From assembly GCA_934630495.1 (NCBI GenBank), contig CAKTVW010000018.1, positions 1 through 46,634 of the forward strand: a DNA stretch of 46,634 bases, written 5' to 3'. Source of the stretch: an uncultured Oscillospiraceae bacterium. Lineage in GTDB: Bacteria > Bacillota > Clostridia > Oscillospirales > Oscillospiraceae. Each line of letters opens with the position of its first letter. Positions within the stretch are counted from its first letter, which is position 1. This document shows, piece after piece, positions 1-7,829 of this stretch. The position numbers and the translations under genes were made by a program. The notes beneath the pieces are model-generated. The model was not told the DNA's origin. It saw only the letters and a program-made list of their open reading frames with translations, and ran no database searches.

Positions 1-80
1 ACGCTGCGCCGTCTCATGCAGAATCTGACGCGCCCTTGGCGCTATAAAAAGCTTTTCAAGCTTTTTAACAGATTCTGGTA
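1..80 (+). mobile_element. MITE-like element, family I, copy 1 (cut by window edge)
   Basis: Right-hand part of the 149-bp non-coding repeat seen complete at 6928-7076 and 32031-32179. It keeps the AAAAAGCTT/AAGCTTTTT hairpin and a right end reading CAGATTCTGGTA, one base different from the CTAGTA end of copy 3. The next three bases are TAA, which fits the TNA target duplications of the other copies. The left end lies outside the window. No transposase is encoded. Confidence 0.8.
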
Positions 81-297
81 TAAGAGCGCTTACACAAAAA
101 ACGGAATACGGCGGAAGGTCCGGCATAGGCTTATACTGAAATCCGATCAGAGCATGGGGGAGGCTTTGACAGTCGCTGCCATGGTGCAGACTGCGGATGG
201 CCTGTTTTTGAAACATCGACTGTGCCTTGCGTATCCATGGGCGTAAAAAGCTCTGATGAAAAATGATCGGGAACAGCGTGAAATGGAGGAATGCGAA

Positions 298-672
298 ATG
301 CGAAAAAAGGGTAGGGGAGTTATCATTCAGCTTGCGGTCGCGCTGCCGCTGCTGACGGTACTGCTATCGCTGGGCTGTGCGGAGCTGATCCTGAGCGAAG
401 CCATTGGCGAGGAAAAGATCGAGCTGCTGGCGTGCATCCTGACGGGGATCGTTGCGTTCACGGCAAGCCTGTATGCAGCGATCCGTTCTCCGCAGAAGAA
501 GCTGATCTGGGGAATGCTGACCGCGCTGGGATACGGCTGCTGTCTCCTTGTGGGAAATCTGCTGTTCTTCGGGATCGGCTACGGAAGGATCCTGCCGATC
601 ATGCTGAGCGTGTCAGGCGCAGGGCTTTTGGGCAGTTTGCTGGGTGCCGCAAAACGGCGAAAATACGCCTAA
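298..672 (+). CDS. small four-helix membrane protein, TIGR04086/YrzE-like
   Basis: Predicted integral membrane protein of about 124 residues with four hydrophobic segments (about residues 8-28, 42-60, 69-92 and 95-118) and a basic tail AAKRRKYA. I start it at the ATG at 298 because GGAGG lies 8 bases upstream; an in-frame ATG at 256 has no good ribosome binding site. The size, four-helix layout and glycine-rich last helix resemble the TIGR04086/YrzE membrane family of Firmicutes. That match is by shape only. The role is unknown. Confidence 0.55.
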   Translation: MRKKGRGVIIQLAVALPLLTVLLSLGCAELILSEAIGEEKIELLACILTGIVAFTASLYAAIRSPQKKLIWGMLTALGYGCCLLVGNLLFFGIGYGRILPIMLSVSGAGLLGSLLGAAKRRKYA

Positions 673-1008
673 ATCGTTTTTGACAAATTGCAGGAAAACT
701 TGCAAAATCGAAATTACACAATATTTTGGGGGAACGAAAATGCTGCCCACTATATCTGGAAACCCAGCGCCGCGAATAGCGAAGCACGCGGATAATCGGT
801 TGCGTGGTTTACATAACCAAGTTTACATAATATATGTGCATAATCAACAAATTTTTACAAAATGCAGAAAAAGTATTGAAATTAAAGGATTTTTGAGCTA
901 TAGTAACAAAGTCGACAATCGAAAAGTTGGTATAAATAATATTTTTTACATAAATTGTGATTCGCCTTGCCGCCGAACACAAGATGTTGTTTTTCGGTGG
1001 GCTTGACG
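673..1008. other. AT-rich intergenic region with TTTACATAA repeats
   Basis: About 330 bases without a convincing gene, much richer in A+T than its surroundings. It holds three copies of TTTACATAA (808-816, 822-830, 945-953). There is a promoter-like TTGACA at 680-685 with a weak CAAAAT 17 bases further on. A short reading frame from 740 has no homology I recognise. The AT-richness and repeats suggest a regulatory region for the membrane protein/xerD pair. Confidence 0.4.
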
Positions 1009-1503
1009 ATGAGTGCGCGCATGATCTCATGCAGCCGCCGCTTTTTCCGCAGATACGGACTTCTGCTGCTTCTGATGGCGGCTTTGATCTGTGGCTGCGT
1101 CTGTGCGCTGCCGCTTTCTTCGGACGCAAACCGAAGCCTCGAGCGTGCCGATGTCTTAAACGCGCTGACCTCCGTTCGCGCTGCCGCCGTTTCCGCGCTT
1201 GTTTATTTTGCGTGCTTTCTCACCTGCGGCCTGTCGGTCCGACTGTACGGCGTGTGCCTCTTCTGCTTGGGCCTGCTCAGCGGCGTTTGTGCACAGCTTC
1301 TGTGCGGCTGCTTCGGTGCCCGGTCGGCGCTCCTGATTCTCTGGATCTTTCTGCCGCGTTTGCTGCTGCTGTGCTTTTGCAGTGTTTGCCTCTATGAGGC
1401 AAGGCCGAACGCCATTGCGCTTTGCGCATTCTTGACATTTCTTGTTTTTGCGCTTCAATTGCTTCTCTATCCGATCTTTTTGGCTCCGGGCTATATTTCG
1501 TAA
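1009..1503 (+). CDS. polytopic membrane protein upstream of xerD, SpoIIM-like candidate
   Basis: About 164 residues, cysteine- and leucine-rich, with five likely membrane segments after a short basic N-terminus (RRFFRRYG). The start at 1009 is preceded by GGTGGG at 8 bases. It lies directly upstream of xerD. In Bacillus and many Clostridia spoIIM sits near xerD, and the size and helix number fit SpoIIM, a protein of the engulfment machinery in the mother-cell membrane. I see no diagnostic SpoIIM motif, so this call rests on position and topology. Confidence 0.45.
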   Translation: MSARMISCSRRFFRRYGLLLLLMAALICGCVCALPLSSDANRSLERADVLNALTSVRAAAVSALVYFACFLTCGLSVRLYGVCLFCLGLLSGVCAQLLCGCFGARSALLILWIFLPRLLLLCFCSVCLYEARPNAIALCAFLTFLVFALQLLLYPIFLAPGYIS

Positions 1504-1523
1504 TGGAAAGGGGGACCTGTGTT

Positions 1524-2408
1524 ATGCCGAATCTTGTTTCTGCGTATGAGAGCTATCTTCTGAATATCAAGCACGCCTCGGCGAACACGGTCGCCTCGTA
1601 CATGCGTGATATCCGCCAGTTCAGCGCCTATATTACCGAGCTGGAGGAATTGACTCCGGAGCAGTGCGATCGCGACTGCATCTGCCGCTATACCCAGCAC
1701 CTGACAAACGAGGGAAAGTCCGCTGCCTCCGTTGCGAGATGCATCGCTTCGCTGAAAAGCTTTTATGCCTATTGCGTTTCCGAAGGCGCGGTGCGGGAAA
1801 ATCCCGTGACGAATATCCCCAAGCAAAAGGCCGAAAAAAAGCTCCCGCAGATCTTGACCGGACGTGAGGTCGAGCTTCTGCTGGAGCAGCCGAAATGCAC
1901 GGACTTGAAGGGCTTCCGCGATAAAGCAATGCTGGAGACGCTGTATGCTACGGGTATGCGGGTAAGCGAGATGATCTCCTTGAAGGTTTCGGACGTCAGT
2001 CTTGCCGGTTCTTTTGTAAAATGCGAGGGTAACGGCAAGTTCCGCATTATTCCGCTCTATCCTGCGGCAGTCCGCGCGCTGACCGTGTATTTGACGGATA
2101 TCCGTCCGAAGATGGTTTCTTCCGCCGAGGAGGAGGCGCTTTTTGTCAATATCAGCGGCGACCGCATGACCCGTCAGGGCTTCTGGAAAATTATCAAGCA
2201 CTATCAACAGACCGCACAGATCAGCAAGGACATTACGCCGCACACACTGCGGCACAGCTTCGCGGCGCATCTGCTCGAAAACGGTGCAGACCTTCATTCC
2301 CTGCAGGAAATGCTTGGCCACAGCGATATTTCCTCCACCCAGATTTATACGCAGGTCGTAAAACAGAACCTGAAAACGGTGTATAACAAATACCACCCCA
2401 GAGCATAG
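1524..2408 (+). CDS. xerD: site-specific tyrosine recombinase XerD
   Basis: A 294-residue tyrosine recombinase, the normal XerD length. The N-terminal SAM-like core-binding domain covers about residues 1-90 and the catalytic domain 110-290. Catalytic residues visible are Arg in ATGMRVSEM, His-x-x-Arg in HTLRHSFAAHLLENG, His in LGHSDISSTQIY and the nucleophile Tyr in TQIYTQV. The family resolves chromosome dimers at dif. The start at 1524 follows AAAGGGGG; the upstream in-frame codons have no ribosome binding site. The gene ends at a hairpin shared with the convergent DtxR gene. A second, more divergent recombinase lies at 34291-35283, so the XerC/XerD labels are by similarity. Confidence 0.88.
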   Translation: MPNLVSAYESYLLNIKHASANTVASYMRDIRQFSAYITELEELTPEQCDRDCICRYTQHLTNEGKSAASVARCIASLKSFYAYCVSEGAVRENPVTNIPKQKAEKKLPQILTGREVELLLEQPKCTDLKGFRDKAMLETLYATGMRVSEMISLKVSDVSLAGSFVKCEGNGKFRIIPLYPAAVRALTVYLTDIRPKMVSSAEEEALFVNISGDRMTRQGFWKIIKHYQQTAQISKDITPHTLRHSFAAHLLENGADLHSLQEMLGHSDISSTQIYTQVVKQNLKTVYNKYHPRA

Positions 2409-2411
2409 AAA

Positions 2412-2443
2412 AACCGCCCGCAGCCTTAAAACTGTGGGCGGTT
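2412..2443. terminator. bidirectional terminator between xerD and the DtxR gene
   Basis: Inverted repeat AACCGCCCGCAG / CTGTGGGCGGTT with an 8-base loop, just after the xerD stop and just before the end of the convergent regulator gene. There is an A-run on the left side, which gives a U-run to minus-strand transcripts. Confidence 0.75.
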
Positions 2444-2459
2444 CGCTCTTTATGCAGGT

Positions 2460-2837
2460 TTATGTGGCGTTCTTCATGCCCTTTGCGGCATGTGCCTTGA
2501 TGGCGTGGAAGGACTCGTCGCTGATGACATGCTCCATTTTGCAGGCGTCCTCGGCGGCGACCTCGGGATCGACACCGAGCTGAACAAGAAAAGCACTGAG
2601 AAGTGTGTGCCGCTCGTAGATCTTGTCTGCAATCTCGCGGCCGGAATCGGTCAGCGTGATATAGCCGTCCTTGTCCACCAGAATATAGCCGCCGGTTTTC
2701 AAAAGCCCGACGGCACGGCTGATGCTTGGCTTGGAATAATTCATGTATTCGGCAATGTCCAAAGAACGGACAGGACCGCGTTTTGACAGAATGCCGATCG
2801 TTTCGAGATACATTTCGCCCGATTCTTGCAGGTGCAT
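2460..2837 (-). CDS. DtxR/MntR-family metal-dependent repressor
   Basis: About 125 residues. An N-terminal winged helix (MHLQESGEMYLETIGIL, then a recognition helix around YSKPSISRAVGLL) is followed by the metal-binding/dimerisation domain with HTLLSAFL, DACKMEHVIS and a short tail. The C-terminal SH3-like domain of full DtxR is absent, as in MntR/IdeR short forms. The start at 2837 follows AAGGAGG. The family uses Fe2+ or Mn2+ as co-repressor. It is divergent from feoA-feoA-feoB, and the intergenic region carries TTAGC-N4-GCTAA palindromes, so I infer that it represses iron uptake and perhaps itself. MntR cannot be excluded from sequence alone. Confidence 0.88.
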   Translation of the reverse strand: MHLQESGEMYLETIGILSKRGPVRSLDIAEYMNYSKPSISRAVGLLKTGGYILVDKDGYITLTDSGREIADKIYERHTLLSAFLVQLGVDPEVAAEDACKMEHVISDESFHAIKAHAAKGMKNAT

Positions 2838-3104
2838 GGGGGACCTCCTTTTCCCGGCGCGGGGTTCGGCCTTTTTCGACCGCTCGGCCCGAAGAAAGTC
2901 GGAAGGAGAGCGGCGTATGCTCGGAGAATGAAGCACATAACAGATTCGCCGTGCGTTGGGAATATTTTGAATAATCTTATCATACAAATAGGAACAATTC
3001 AAGCGATATCGGTACGACTTTCAAAAATTCTTTTCTCGGAAAAAGAAAAAATATTCTAACAGAACACATCGACGTTGCTCTGTGCAGATTGCATAAGGCA
3101 CATG

Positions 3105-3118
3105 TTAGCATAAGCTAA
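3105..3118. promoter_or_regulatory. iron-box palindrome 1
   Basis: TTAGCATAAGCTAA, a perfect 5-bp inverted repeat around four bases, between the divergent regulator and the feo operon. It lies about 70 bases upstream of the feo -35 box. It is a probable operator for the neighbouring DtxR-family protein. Confidence 0.75.
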
Positions 3119-3174
3119 CTGGTTGGGCGCTACGACGAAATTGCCGTTATTCGGTATTTTTTTGAAAAAAGTGC

Positions 3175-3203
3175 TTGACAAAAATGCCTGCGTCGTGTAT
3201 TCT
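3175..3203 (+). promoter_or_regulatory. feo operon promoter
   Basis: TTGACA (3175-3180), 17-base spacer, TATTCT (3198-3203). Iron box 2 starts 12 bases after the -10 element, over the expected start of transcription, which is the usual geometry for repression. Confidence 0.8.
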
Positions 3204-3214
3204 ACAGTCAAAGG

Positions 3215-3228
3215 TTAGCAAAAGCTAA
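3215..3228. promoter_or_regulatory. iron-box palindrome 2
   Basis: TTAGCAAAAGCTAA, extended by flanking GG/CC to an 18-base palindrome, placed at the likely feo transcription start. It is the best candidate for the main repressor site. Confidence 0.82.
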
Positions 3229-3248
3229 CCGTCTTTTTGGGCCGCTGG

Positions 3249-3262
3249 TTAGCGGCCGCTAA
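3249..3262. promoter_or_regulatory. iron-box palindrome 3
   Basis: TTAGCGGCCGCTAA, fully self-complementary over 14 bases, in the 5' leader of the first feoA, 27 bases before its start codon. Confidence 0.7.
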
Positions 3263-3288
3263 TTGCTTCTTGAATCGAGGGGATCAAT

Positions 3289-3501
3289 ATGATGCCGTTG
3301 TCACTTGCGAGTGTCGGTGAAGAGAACACGATCAAACATGTCGGCGGGAGTCAGGAGGTCAGACAGCACCTTGAGAATCTCGGCTTTGTCGTCGGCGGCA
3401 GCGTGACGATCGTCAACACGCTGTCAGGCAATGTGATCGTCAATGTGAAAGAATCCCGCGTCGCCATCAGCGAAGAAATGGCGCGCAAGATCATGGTATG
3501 A
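3289..3501 (+). CDS. feoA: FeoA-domain protein 1
   Basis: 70 residues forming one SH3-like FeoA domain (MMPLSLASVGEENTIKHVGG, then LENLGFVVGGSVTIVNTLSGNVIVNVKESRVAISEEMARKI, here described in two parts). FeoA is a small cytoplasmic partner of the ferrous iron transporter FeoB. It is first in the feo operon, 86 bases after the promoter -10, with three iron boxes around it. The start is ATG 3289 after GAGGGG; ATG 3292 is equally possible. It is a tandem partner of the second FeoA at 3550. Confidence 0.88.
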   Translation: MMPLSLASVGEENTIKHVGGSQEVRQHLENLGFVVGGSVTIVNTLSGNVIVNVKESRVAISEEMARKIMV

Positions 3502-3549
3502 TGGCACGGACGTGCTTCTCATAGATCGTAGAATAAAGGAGGAACAGGA

Positions 3550-3771
3550 ATGAAAACGCTCAGAGACGTTAAAATCGGCGAGACGGTCCAGGTCGTTAAG
3601 CTCCACGGAGAGGGCGCGGTCAAGCGCCGCATTATGGACATGGGCCTGACAAAAGGCGTCGAGGTCTACGTCCGTAAGGTCGCGCCGCTCGGCGATCCCG
3701 TTGAGGTCACGGTCCGCGGCTATGAGTTATCGCTCAGAAAAGCGGACGCGGAAATGGTCGAGGTAAAATAA
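3550..3771 (+). CDS. feoA: FeoA-domain protein 2
   Basis: 73 residues, a second single FeoA domain with the typical RRIMDMGLTKG turn and VTVRGYELSLRKADAEMV end. AAAGGAGG precedes the start at 8 bases. Two separate FeoA proteins upstream of FeoB are common in Clostridia. This one is closer to classical FeoA than the first, which suggests different contacts with FeoB. A 48-base gap separates it from feoA-1. It has no terminator before feoB, so one transcript is likely. Confidence 0.9.
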   Translation: MKTLRDVKIGETVQVVKLHGEGAVKRRIMDMGLTKGVEVYVRKVAPLGDPVEVTVRGYELSLRKADAEMVEVK

Positions 3772-3818
3772 TCAGCGTACATAAGGGGGAGTGGTTCCCC
3801 ATGTTTTTAGTTCAACGG

Positions 3819-3832
3819 TTAGCGGACGCTAA
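3819..3832. promoter_or_regulatory. iron-box palindrome 4, before feoB
   Basis: TTAGCGGACGCTAA, the same TTAGC-N4-GCTAA pattern, 27 bases upstream of the feoB start. I see no clear promoter next to it, so it may block an internal promoter or act as a roadblock. Confidence 0.7.
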
Positions 3833-3859
3833 TCAAAATGGAAAGAGAGGAGTTCTGAC

Positions 3860-6349
3860 ATGAATCTTCGTATTGCCCTTGCGGGCAACCCGAACAGCGG
3901 CAAGACGACGCTGTTCAATGCGCTCACCGGTTCCAACCAGTTCGTCGGTAACTGGCCGGGCGTCACGGTCGAAAAAAAGGAAGGCAAGCTGAAAAAGCAC
4001 GACGGCGTAACGATCACCGACCTTCCCGGTATTTATTCGCTTTCTCCGTACACTTTGGAGGAGGTCGTCGCAAGAAATTATCTGATCGCGGAACGTCCGG
4101 ATGCCATTCTGAACATTATCGACGGCACGAATCTGGAGCGCAACCTCTACTTGACCACACAGCTTACCGAGCTGGGCATCCCGGTCGTTATCGCCATCAA
4201 CATGATGGACATTGTCCGCAAGAACGGTGATAAGATCAACACCGCAGAGCTTTCCCGTCAGCTCGGCTGCAAGATCGTTGAGATCTCCGCCCTCAAGGGA
4301 ACGGGCGTTATGGAGGCTGCCGAGGCCGCTATCGACGCTGCAAAGAACGGCAAGACCGTTCCGATGCACACCTTCTCCGGCTGCGTCGAGCACGCGATCG
4401 CGCACATTGAGGAAGCTGCCGTTCACAATCTTCCCGAGGAGCAGCAGAGATGGTATGCCGTCAAGATCTTCGAGCGCGACGATAAGGTCCTTGCGGGCCT
4501 GCAGATCGATAAGGAAACAATGTCTCACATCGAGAACGATATCAAGGCTGCCGAGGCCGAGATGGACGACGATGCCGAATCGATCATCACCAACGAGCGC
4601 TACATCTACATCGCTTCCATTATCAAGGCTTGCTATAAGAAGCATAATGCCGGCAAGCTCTCTACATCCGATAAGATCGACCGGATCGTTACGAACCGCT
4701 GGCTCGGCTTGCCGATCTTTATGGTCATCATGTTCCTTGTGTATTATCTGTCCATGGTCACGGTCGGTTCCTGGGCAACTGACTGGGCAAACGACGGACT
4801 GTTCGGCGACGGCTGGCATCTGCTGGGCATTGACGGCGGCTACGCCGAATTGAGCGATAATTACACTGCGGCGATGGAAGCCGTAAATGCCTTTGTTCCC
4901 GATGTCGATGTCGAAGCAGACGACTTTGACGCCGATGCGGCGCTTGCCGAGCTGAAGGCCTACAAGGCCGACTCCGCTACGGCTGCCGTCGAGGTCGAGG
5001 ACGAAGAAACGCTGGCTGTCAATGAAATGACTGCCTACTACGATTCCATTCCCGAGAATGCCGATGAAGAAACGACCGTTGGCATGACCTATGTCGACGC
5101 GGTATCCTTCCTTGAAGAAAACGGCTTTGACGAGCCTGATCCCGCTGACTACGGCGTATGGGTCCCGGGCGTTCCCGTTCTGGTCGGTAATCTGCTTGAA
5201 AAGTGCAACGCGGCCGATTGGCTTCAGGGCCTGATCCTTGACGGCATCGTCGCCGGTGTCGGCGCGGTTCTCGGCTTTGTCCCGCAGATGCTCGTTCTGT
5301 TCCTGCTGCTTGCGATTCTTGAGGCCTGCGGCTACATGGCGCGTATCGCATTCGTGCTTGACCGTCTGTTCCGTAAGTTCGGCCTGTCCGGTAAGTCCTT
5401 CATCCCGATGCTGATCGGCACCGGCTGCGGCATCCCCGGCATTATGGCTTCGCGAACGATAGAAAACGAACGTGACCGCCGTATGACCATTATGACCACC
5501 ACGTTTATCCCCTGCGGCGCAAAGGTCCCGTTCATCGCCATGATCGCGGGCGCGCTGTTCGGCGGCTCCGCGCTGGTCTCCACCTCTGCTTACTTCATCG
5601 GTATGGCTGCGATCATCGTTTCCGGCATCATGCTGAAGAAGACCAAGATGTTCTCCGGCGAGCCTGCTCCGTTCGTCATGGAGCTGCCTGCCTACCATCT
5701 GCCGACCGTCGGCAACGTTCTCCGTTCCACTTGGGAGCGCGGCTGGTCCTTCATTAAGAAGGCCGGTACGATCATTCTTCTGTCCACCATCTTTGTTTGG
5801 TTCACCTCTTACTTCGGCTGGGCCGAGGACGGCTTCCGGATGCTTGCCGAGGACGAACTGAACATGTCCATTTTGGCCAAGGTCGGCGGTGCGATCGCAT
5901 GGATCTTCAAGCCGCTCGGCTGGGGTGAATGGGAAGCTGCCGTTGCCTCCATCACCGGCCTCGTAGCAAAGGAAAACATTGTCGGCACCATGGGCATCCT
6001 CTACGGCGCCTCCGGCAATACCTACGCAACGCTTGCTTCTGTCTTCAGCGGTGTTTCCGGCTATTCCTTCCTTGTCTTCAACCTGCTGTGCGCACCGTGC
6101 TTCGCGGCGATCGGCGCGATCAAGCGTGAGATGAACAGCGCAAAGTGGACTTGGTTCGCGATCGGCTATCAGTGCATTTTCGCCTACGCCGTTGCTCTGA
6201 TGATTAACCAGTTCGGCGGCCTGTTCACCGGCAACGTCAATGTTATTGGCCTGATCTTTGCTCTCGCGGTCCTCGCATTCATCGTGTACATGCTTGTCCG
6301 CCCGTACAAGGAAGCTACCAAGCTGACCACAAAGGTCAAGGTAAAGTAA
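3860..6349 (+). CDS. feoB: ferrous iron transporter FeoB
   Basis: 829 residues. The N-terminal G domain shows G1 GNPNSGKTTLFNALTG, G3 DLPGIYSL and G4 NMMD. A helical guanine-dissociation-inhibitor region follows to about residue 270, then the membrane permease (Gate, FeoB_C, Gate) with GTGCGIPGIMASRTIENERD. It moves Fe2+ across the cytoplasmic membrane. An acidic stretch of about 110 residues (about 320-432) lies between the first and second membrane segments; clostridial FeoB proteins I recall have only a short loop there. RBS AAAGAGAGGAG. It sits after two feoA genes and before a FeoB-associated small protein; iron box 4 lies just upstream. Confidence 0.96.
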   Translation: MNLRIALAGNPNSGKTTLFNALTGSNQFVGNWPGVTVEKKEGKLKKHDGVTITDLPGIYSLSPYTLEEVVARNYLIAERPDAILNIIDGTNLERNLYLTTQLTELGIPVVIAINMMDIVRKNGDKINTAELSRQLGCKIVEISALKGTGVMEAAEAAIDAAKNGKTVPMHTFSGCVEHAIAHIEEAAVHNLPEEQQRWYAVKIFERDDKVLAGLQIDKETMSHIENDIKAAEAEMDDDAESIITNERYIYIASIIKACYKKHNAGKLSTSDKIDRIVTNRWLGLPIFMVIMFLVYYLSMVTVGSWATDWANDGLFGDGWHLLGIDGGYAELSDNYTAAMEAVNAFVPDVDVEADDFDADAALAELKAYKADSATAAVEVEDEETLAVNEMTAYYDSIPENADEETTVGMTYVDAVSFLEENGFDEPDPADYGVWVPGVPVLVGNLLEKCNAADWLQGLILDGIVAGVGAVLGFVPQMLVLFLLLAILEACGYMARIAFVLDRLFRKFGLSGKSFIPMLIGTGCGIPGIMASRTIENERDRRMTIMTTTFIPCGAKVPFIAMIAGALFGGSALVSTSAYFIGMAAIIVSGIMLKKTKMFSGEPAPFVMELPAYHLPTVGNVLRSTWERGWSFIKKAGTIILLSTIFVWFTSYFGWAEDGFRMLAEDELNMSILAKVGGAIAWIFKPLGWGEWEAAVASITGLVAKENIVGTMGILYGASGNTYATLASVFSGVSGYSFLVFNLLCAPCFAAIGAIKREMNSAKWTWFAIGYQCIFAYAVALMINQFGGLFTGNVNVIGLIFALAVLAFIVYMLVRPYKEATKLTTKVKVK

Positions 6350-6390
6350 AAATCCCCAAAAAATATTGATTTGGAAAGGAGCTGACCGAA

Positions 6391-6561
6391 ATGCTCAGTT
6401 GGATCGTCAATAATATTGCTACCATTCTCATTTCTCTTGTGCTTGCCGCAGGTGTGACCGCGATCATCCTCAGTATGGTGAAGGACAAGAAGAAGGGCAA
6501 ATCCTCCTGCGGCGGTAATTGCGGTTGTTGCCCGATGGGCGGCTCCTGCCACAAGAAATAA
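6391..6561 (+). CDS. FeoB-associated Cys-rich membrane protein
   Basis: A 56-residue protein with one membrane helix (about residues 5-29) followed by a basic linker KDKKKGKSS and a cysteine cluster CGGNCGCCPMGGSC. This is the layout of the FeoB-associated Cys-rich family (PF12669), which regularly follows feoB. A redox or iron-handling role is likely but not proved for the family. GGAAAGGAG precedes ATG 6391. The gene is followed by a strong terminator, which closes the feo operon. Confidence 0.9.
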   Translation: MLSWIVNNIATILISLVLAAGVTAIILSMVKDKKKGKSSCGGNCGCCPMGGSCHKK

Positions 6562-6567
6562 GGAAAA

Positions 6568-6611
6568 CGGGAGGCGCAAGGCATCAGAACTTTGCGCCTC
6601 CCGCATTTTTT
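6568..6611 (+). terminator. feo operon terminator
   Basis: 12-bp stem CGGGAGGCGCAA / TTGCGCCTCCCG with a 12-base loop, followed by a T-run at 6606-6611. The HMA gene starts 11 bases later, so that gene depends on read-through or on its own promoter, which I do not see. Confidence 0.85.
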
Positions 6612-6621
6612 AGTGGTGACG

Positions 6622-6888
6622 ATGATGATTAAAACTACGTTAAAAATCGACGGAATGATGTGCGGCATGTGTGAAGCGCATATCAATGATGCGATCCGTC
6701 GGGACTTTTCCGTGAAGAAGGTCACGTCCTCGCATACGAAAGGGGAGACGGTCATCCTGTCGGAGTCTGCTCTTGACGAGGATAAGCTTCGTTCCGCGAT
6801 TGCCGCTACCGGCTATGAGCTGAAGGAGATCGAAACGGAAGCATACGTCAAGCCGCACGGCCTGCTCGGCCTCTTCGGCAAAAAATAG
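6622..6888 (+). CDS. heavy-metal-associated (HMA) domain protein
   Basis: About 88 residues: one HMA ferredoxin-like fold with the metal motif GMMCGMCEAH near the N-terminus, then the usual SVKKVTSSHTKGETV and ATGYEL strands, and a 20-residue C-terminal tail ending LLGLFGKK. HMA proteins bind Cu+ or other soft metals as chaperones. Start codons at 6622 and 6625 lack a strong ribosome binding site. It directly follows the feo terminator. Copper chaperone is the default family call, but the feo context leaves the metal open. Confidence 0.82.
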   Translation: MMIKTTLKIDGMMCGMCEAHINDAIRRDFSVKKVTSSHTKGETVILSESALDEDKLRSAIAATGYELKEIETEAYVKPHGLLGLFGKK

Positions 6889-6927
6889 AAGCCGCCGCGC
6901 CTTGCGCGCTGACTACGCTTTCTGTCA

Positions 6928-7076
6928 TACTAGAATCCGTTAAAAAGCTTGAAAAGATTTTTATAGCGCAAAGGGCGCGTCAGATTCTGCATGAGACAGC
7001 GCAGCGTGCTTTCGCACGATGCGAGTGTGCGTAGCACACGGGATTCTTGATTAAATTTTTTAATCAAGAATCAGTA
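6928..7076 (-). mobile_element. MITE-like element, family I, copy 2 (complete)
   Basis: 149 bp, near-identical to 32031-32179 in the opposite orientation. Ends are TACTAGAATC and its imperfect inverted partner, read TACTGATTCTT on the other strand. TCA flanks both sides (6925-6927 and 7077-7079), a 3-bp target duplication. The inside is a chain of hairpins: AT-rich palindrome near 7050-7070, GTGTGC/GCACAC and CGTGC/GCACG. It has no coding capacity, so it would need a transposase supplied in trans. Confidence 0.88.
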
Positions 7077-7110
7077 TCAGAAAAGCATCAGAAGTTCCTT
7101 AACACACTGA

Positions 7111-7153
7111 AAAATGCTCCCGCTTCCGGGTTTCATCGGAAGCGGGAGCATTT
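7111..7153. terminator. hairpin terminator downstream of hsp20
   Basis: 17-bp perfect stem AAATGCTCCCGCTTCCG / CGGAAGCGGGAGCATTT with an 8-base loop and T/A runs on both sides, placed after the hsp20 stop (minus strand) and after the MITE on the plus strand. Confidence 0.85.
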
Positions 7154-7214
7154 GTTATGATCGCTCGAACGGAGACGTGTTCAGCAGGCGCTTATGCGCA
7201 AAGACATCAGCCGA

Positions 7215-7646
7215 TCACTCAAGCATCAGTCTGCGGGCGCCGGACTGCGGCTCGGCCTGCTTCGGAAGCGTCAGGGTGAGAACGCCGTTGTTGTATGCGC
7301 CCTTGATATTCTCCGTGTCGATGCCGGTGGTATCAAAGCTGCGGCTGTAAGAGCCATAGGAGCGTTCACAGCGGACGTAGTTGCCCTTCTTGTCCTTTTC
7401 CTCGTATTCGGAATGGCGTTCAGCCGAGATCGTCAGCATACCGTCTTCCAGATCTACATGGATGTCTTCCTTCTTGAAGCCGGGAAGATCGGCCTCCAGA
7501 ACAAATTCCTTGCCGTTGTCCTTGATATCGGTCTTGAACTCGCCGATGGCGTGGTCGTTGAAGAAGCTGCGCTCCAGCTCGTCAAAATCGCGGAACGGAT
7601 TAAACGCAGAAACGGAATGATTCTTGCGGGTGTACGGTACTAACAT
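7215..7646 (-). CDS. Hsp20/alpha-crystallin small heat-shock protein
   Basis: 143 residues. A short N-terminal region (MLVPYTRKN, FNPFRDFDELERSFF) is followed by the alpha-crystallin domain (about residues 36-135) with EFVLEADLPGFKKEDIHV, DGMLTISAERH, SYGSYSRSF and GVLTLTLPK. ATP-independent holdase that binds unfolding proteins. GAAGGAGG precedes ATG 7646. A perfect CIRCE operator at 7785-7811 shows HrcA control, which is less common for Hsp20 than for groES or dnaK. The gene stands alone and ends at a strong hairpin. Confidence 0.95.
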   Translation of the reverse strand: MLVPYTRKNHSVSAFNPFRDFDELERSFFNDHAIGEFKTDIKDNGKEFVLEADLPGFKKEDIHVDLEDGMLTISAERHSEYEEKDKKGNYVRCERSYGSYSRSFDTTGIDTENIKGAYNNGVLTLTLPKQAEPQSGARRLMLE

Positions 7647-7784
7647 AATAAATAACCTCCTTCATCGTCGGCTGCTGCCGACCTGTGCGCTCCTTTTGCG
7701 GAGCTGCTTGTTTCTTTTTTCAAGTATTATGCTAGTCCGATTTTTTGAACAAATCTCATTTATTTTATGAACGAACTGTAAATT

Positions 7785-7811
7785 TTAGCACTCTGCGACG
7801 CAGAGTGCTAA
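7785..7811. promoter_or_regulatory. CIRCE operator (HrcA site)
   Basis: TTAGCACTC, nine bases, GAGTGCTAA: an exact match to the CIRCE consensus. It lies about 140 bases upstream of the hsp20 start; the likely hsp20 promoter elements lie downstream of it on the minus strand (7730-7770). Confidence 0.92.
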
Positions 7812-7829
7812 AAATGGTAAACGGGCAGA

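Noticed and set aside
16..246. 76-residue frame at the window start
   Set aside because: Most of it is the MITE. It has no ribosome binding site.
3833..5698. 621-residue minus-strand reading frame antisense to feoB
   Set aside because: It is a shadow of a GC-rich gene: low-complexity His/Asp/Arg composition, no ribosome binding site, no motif.
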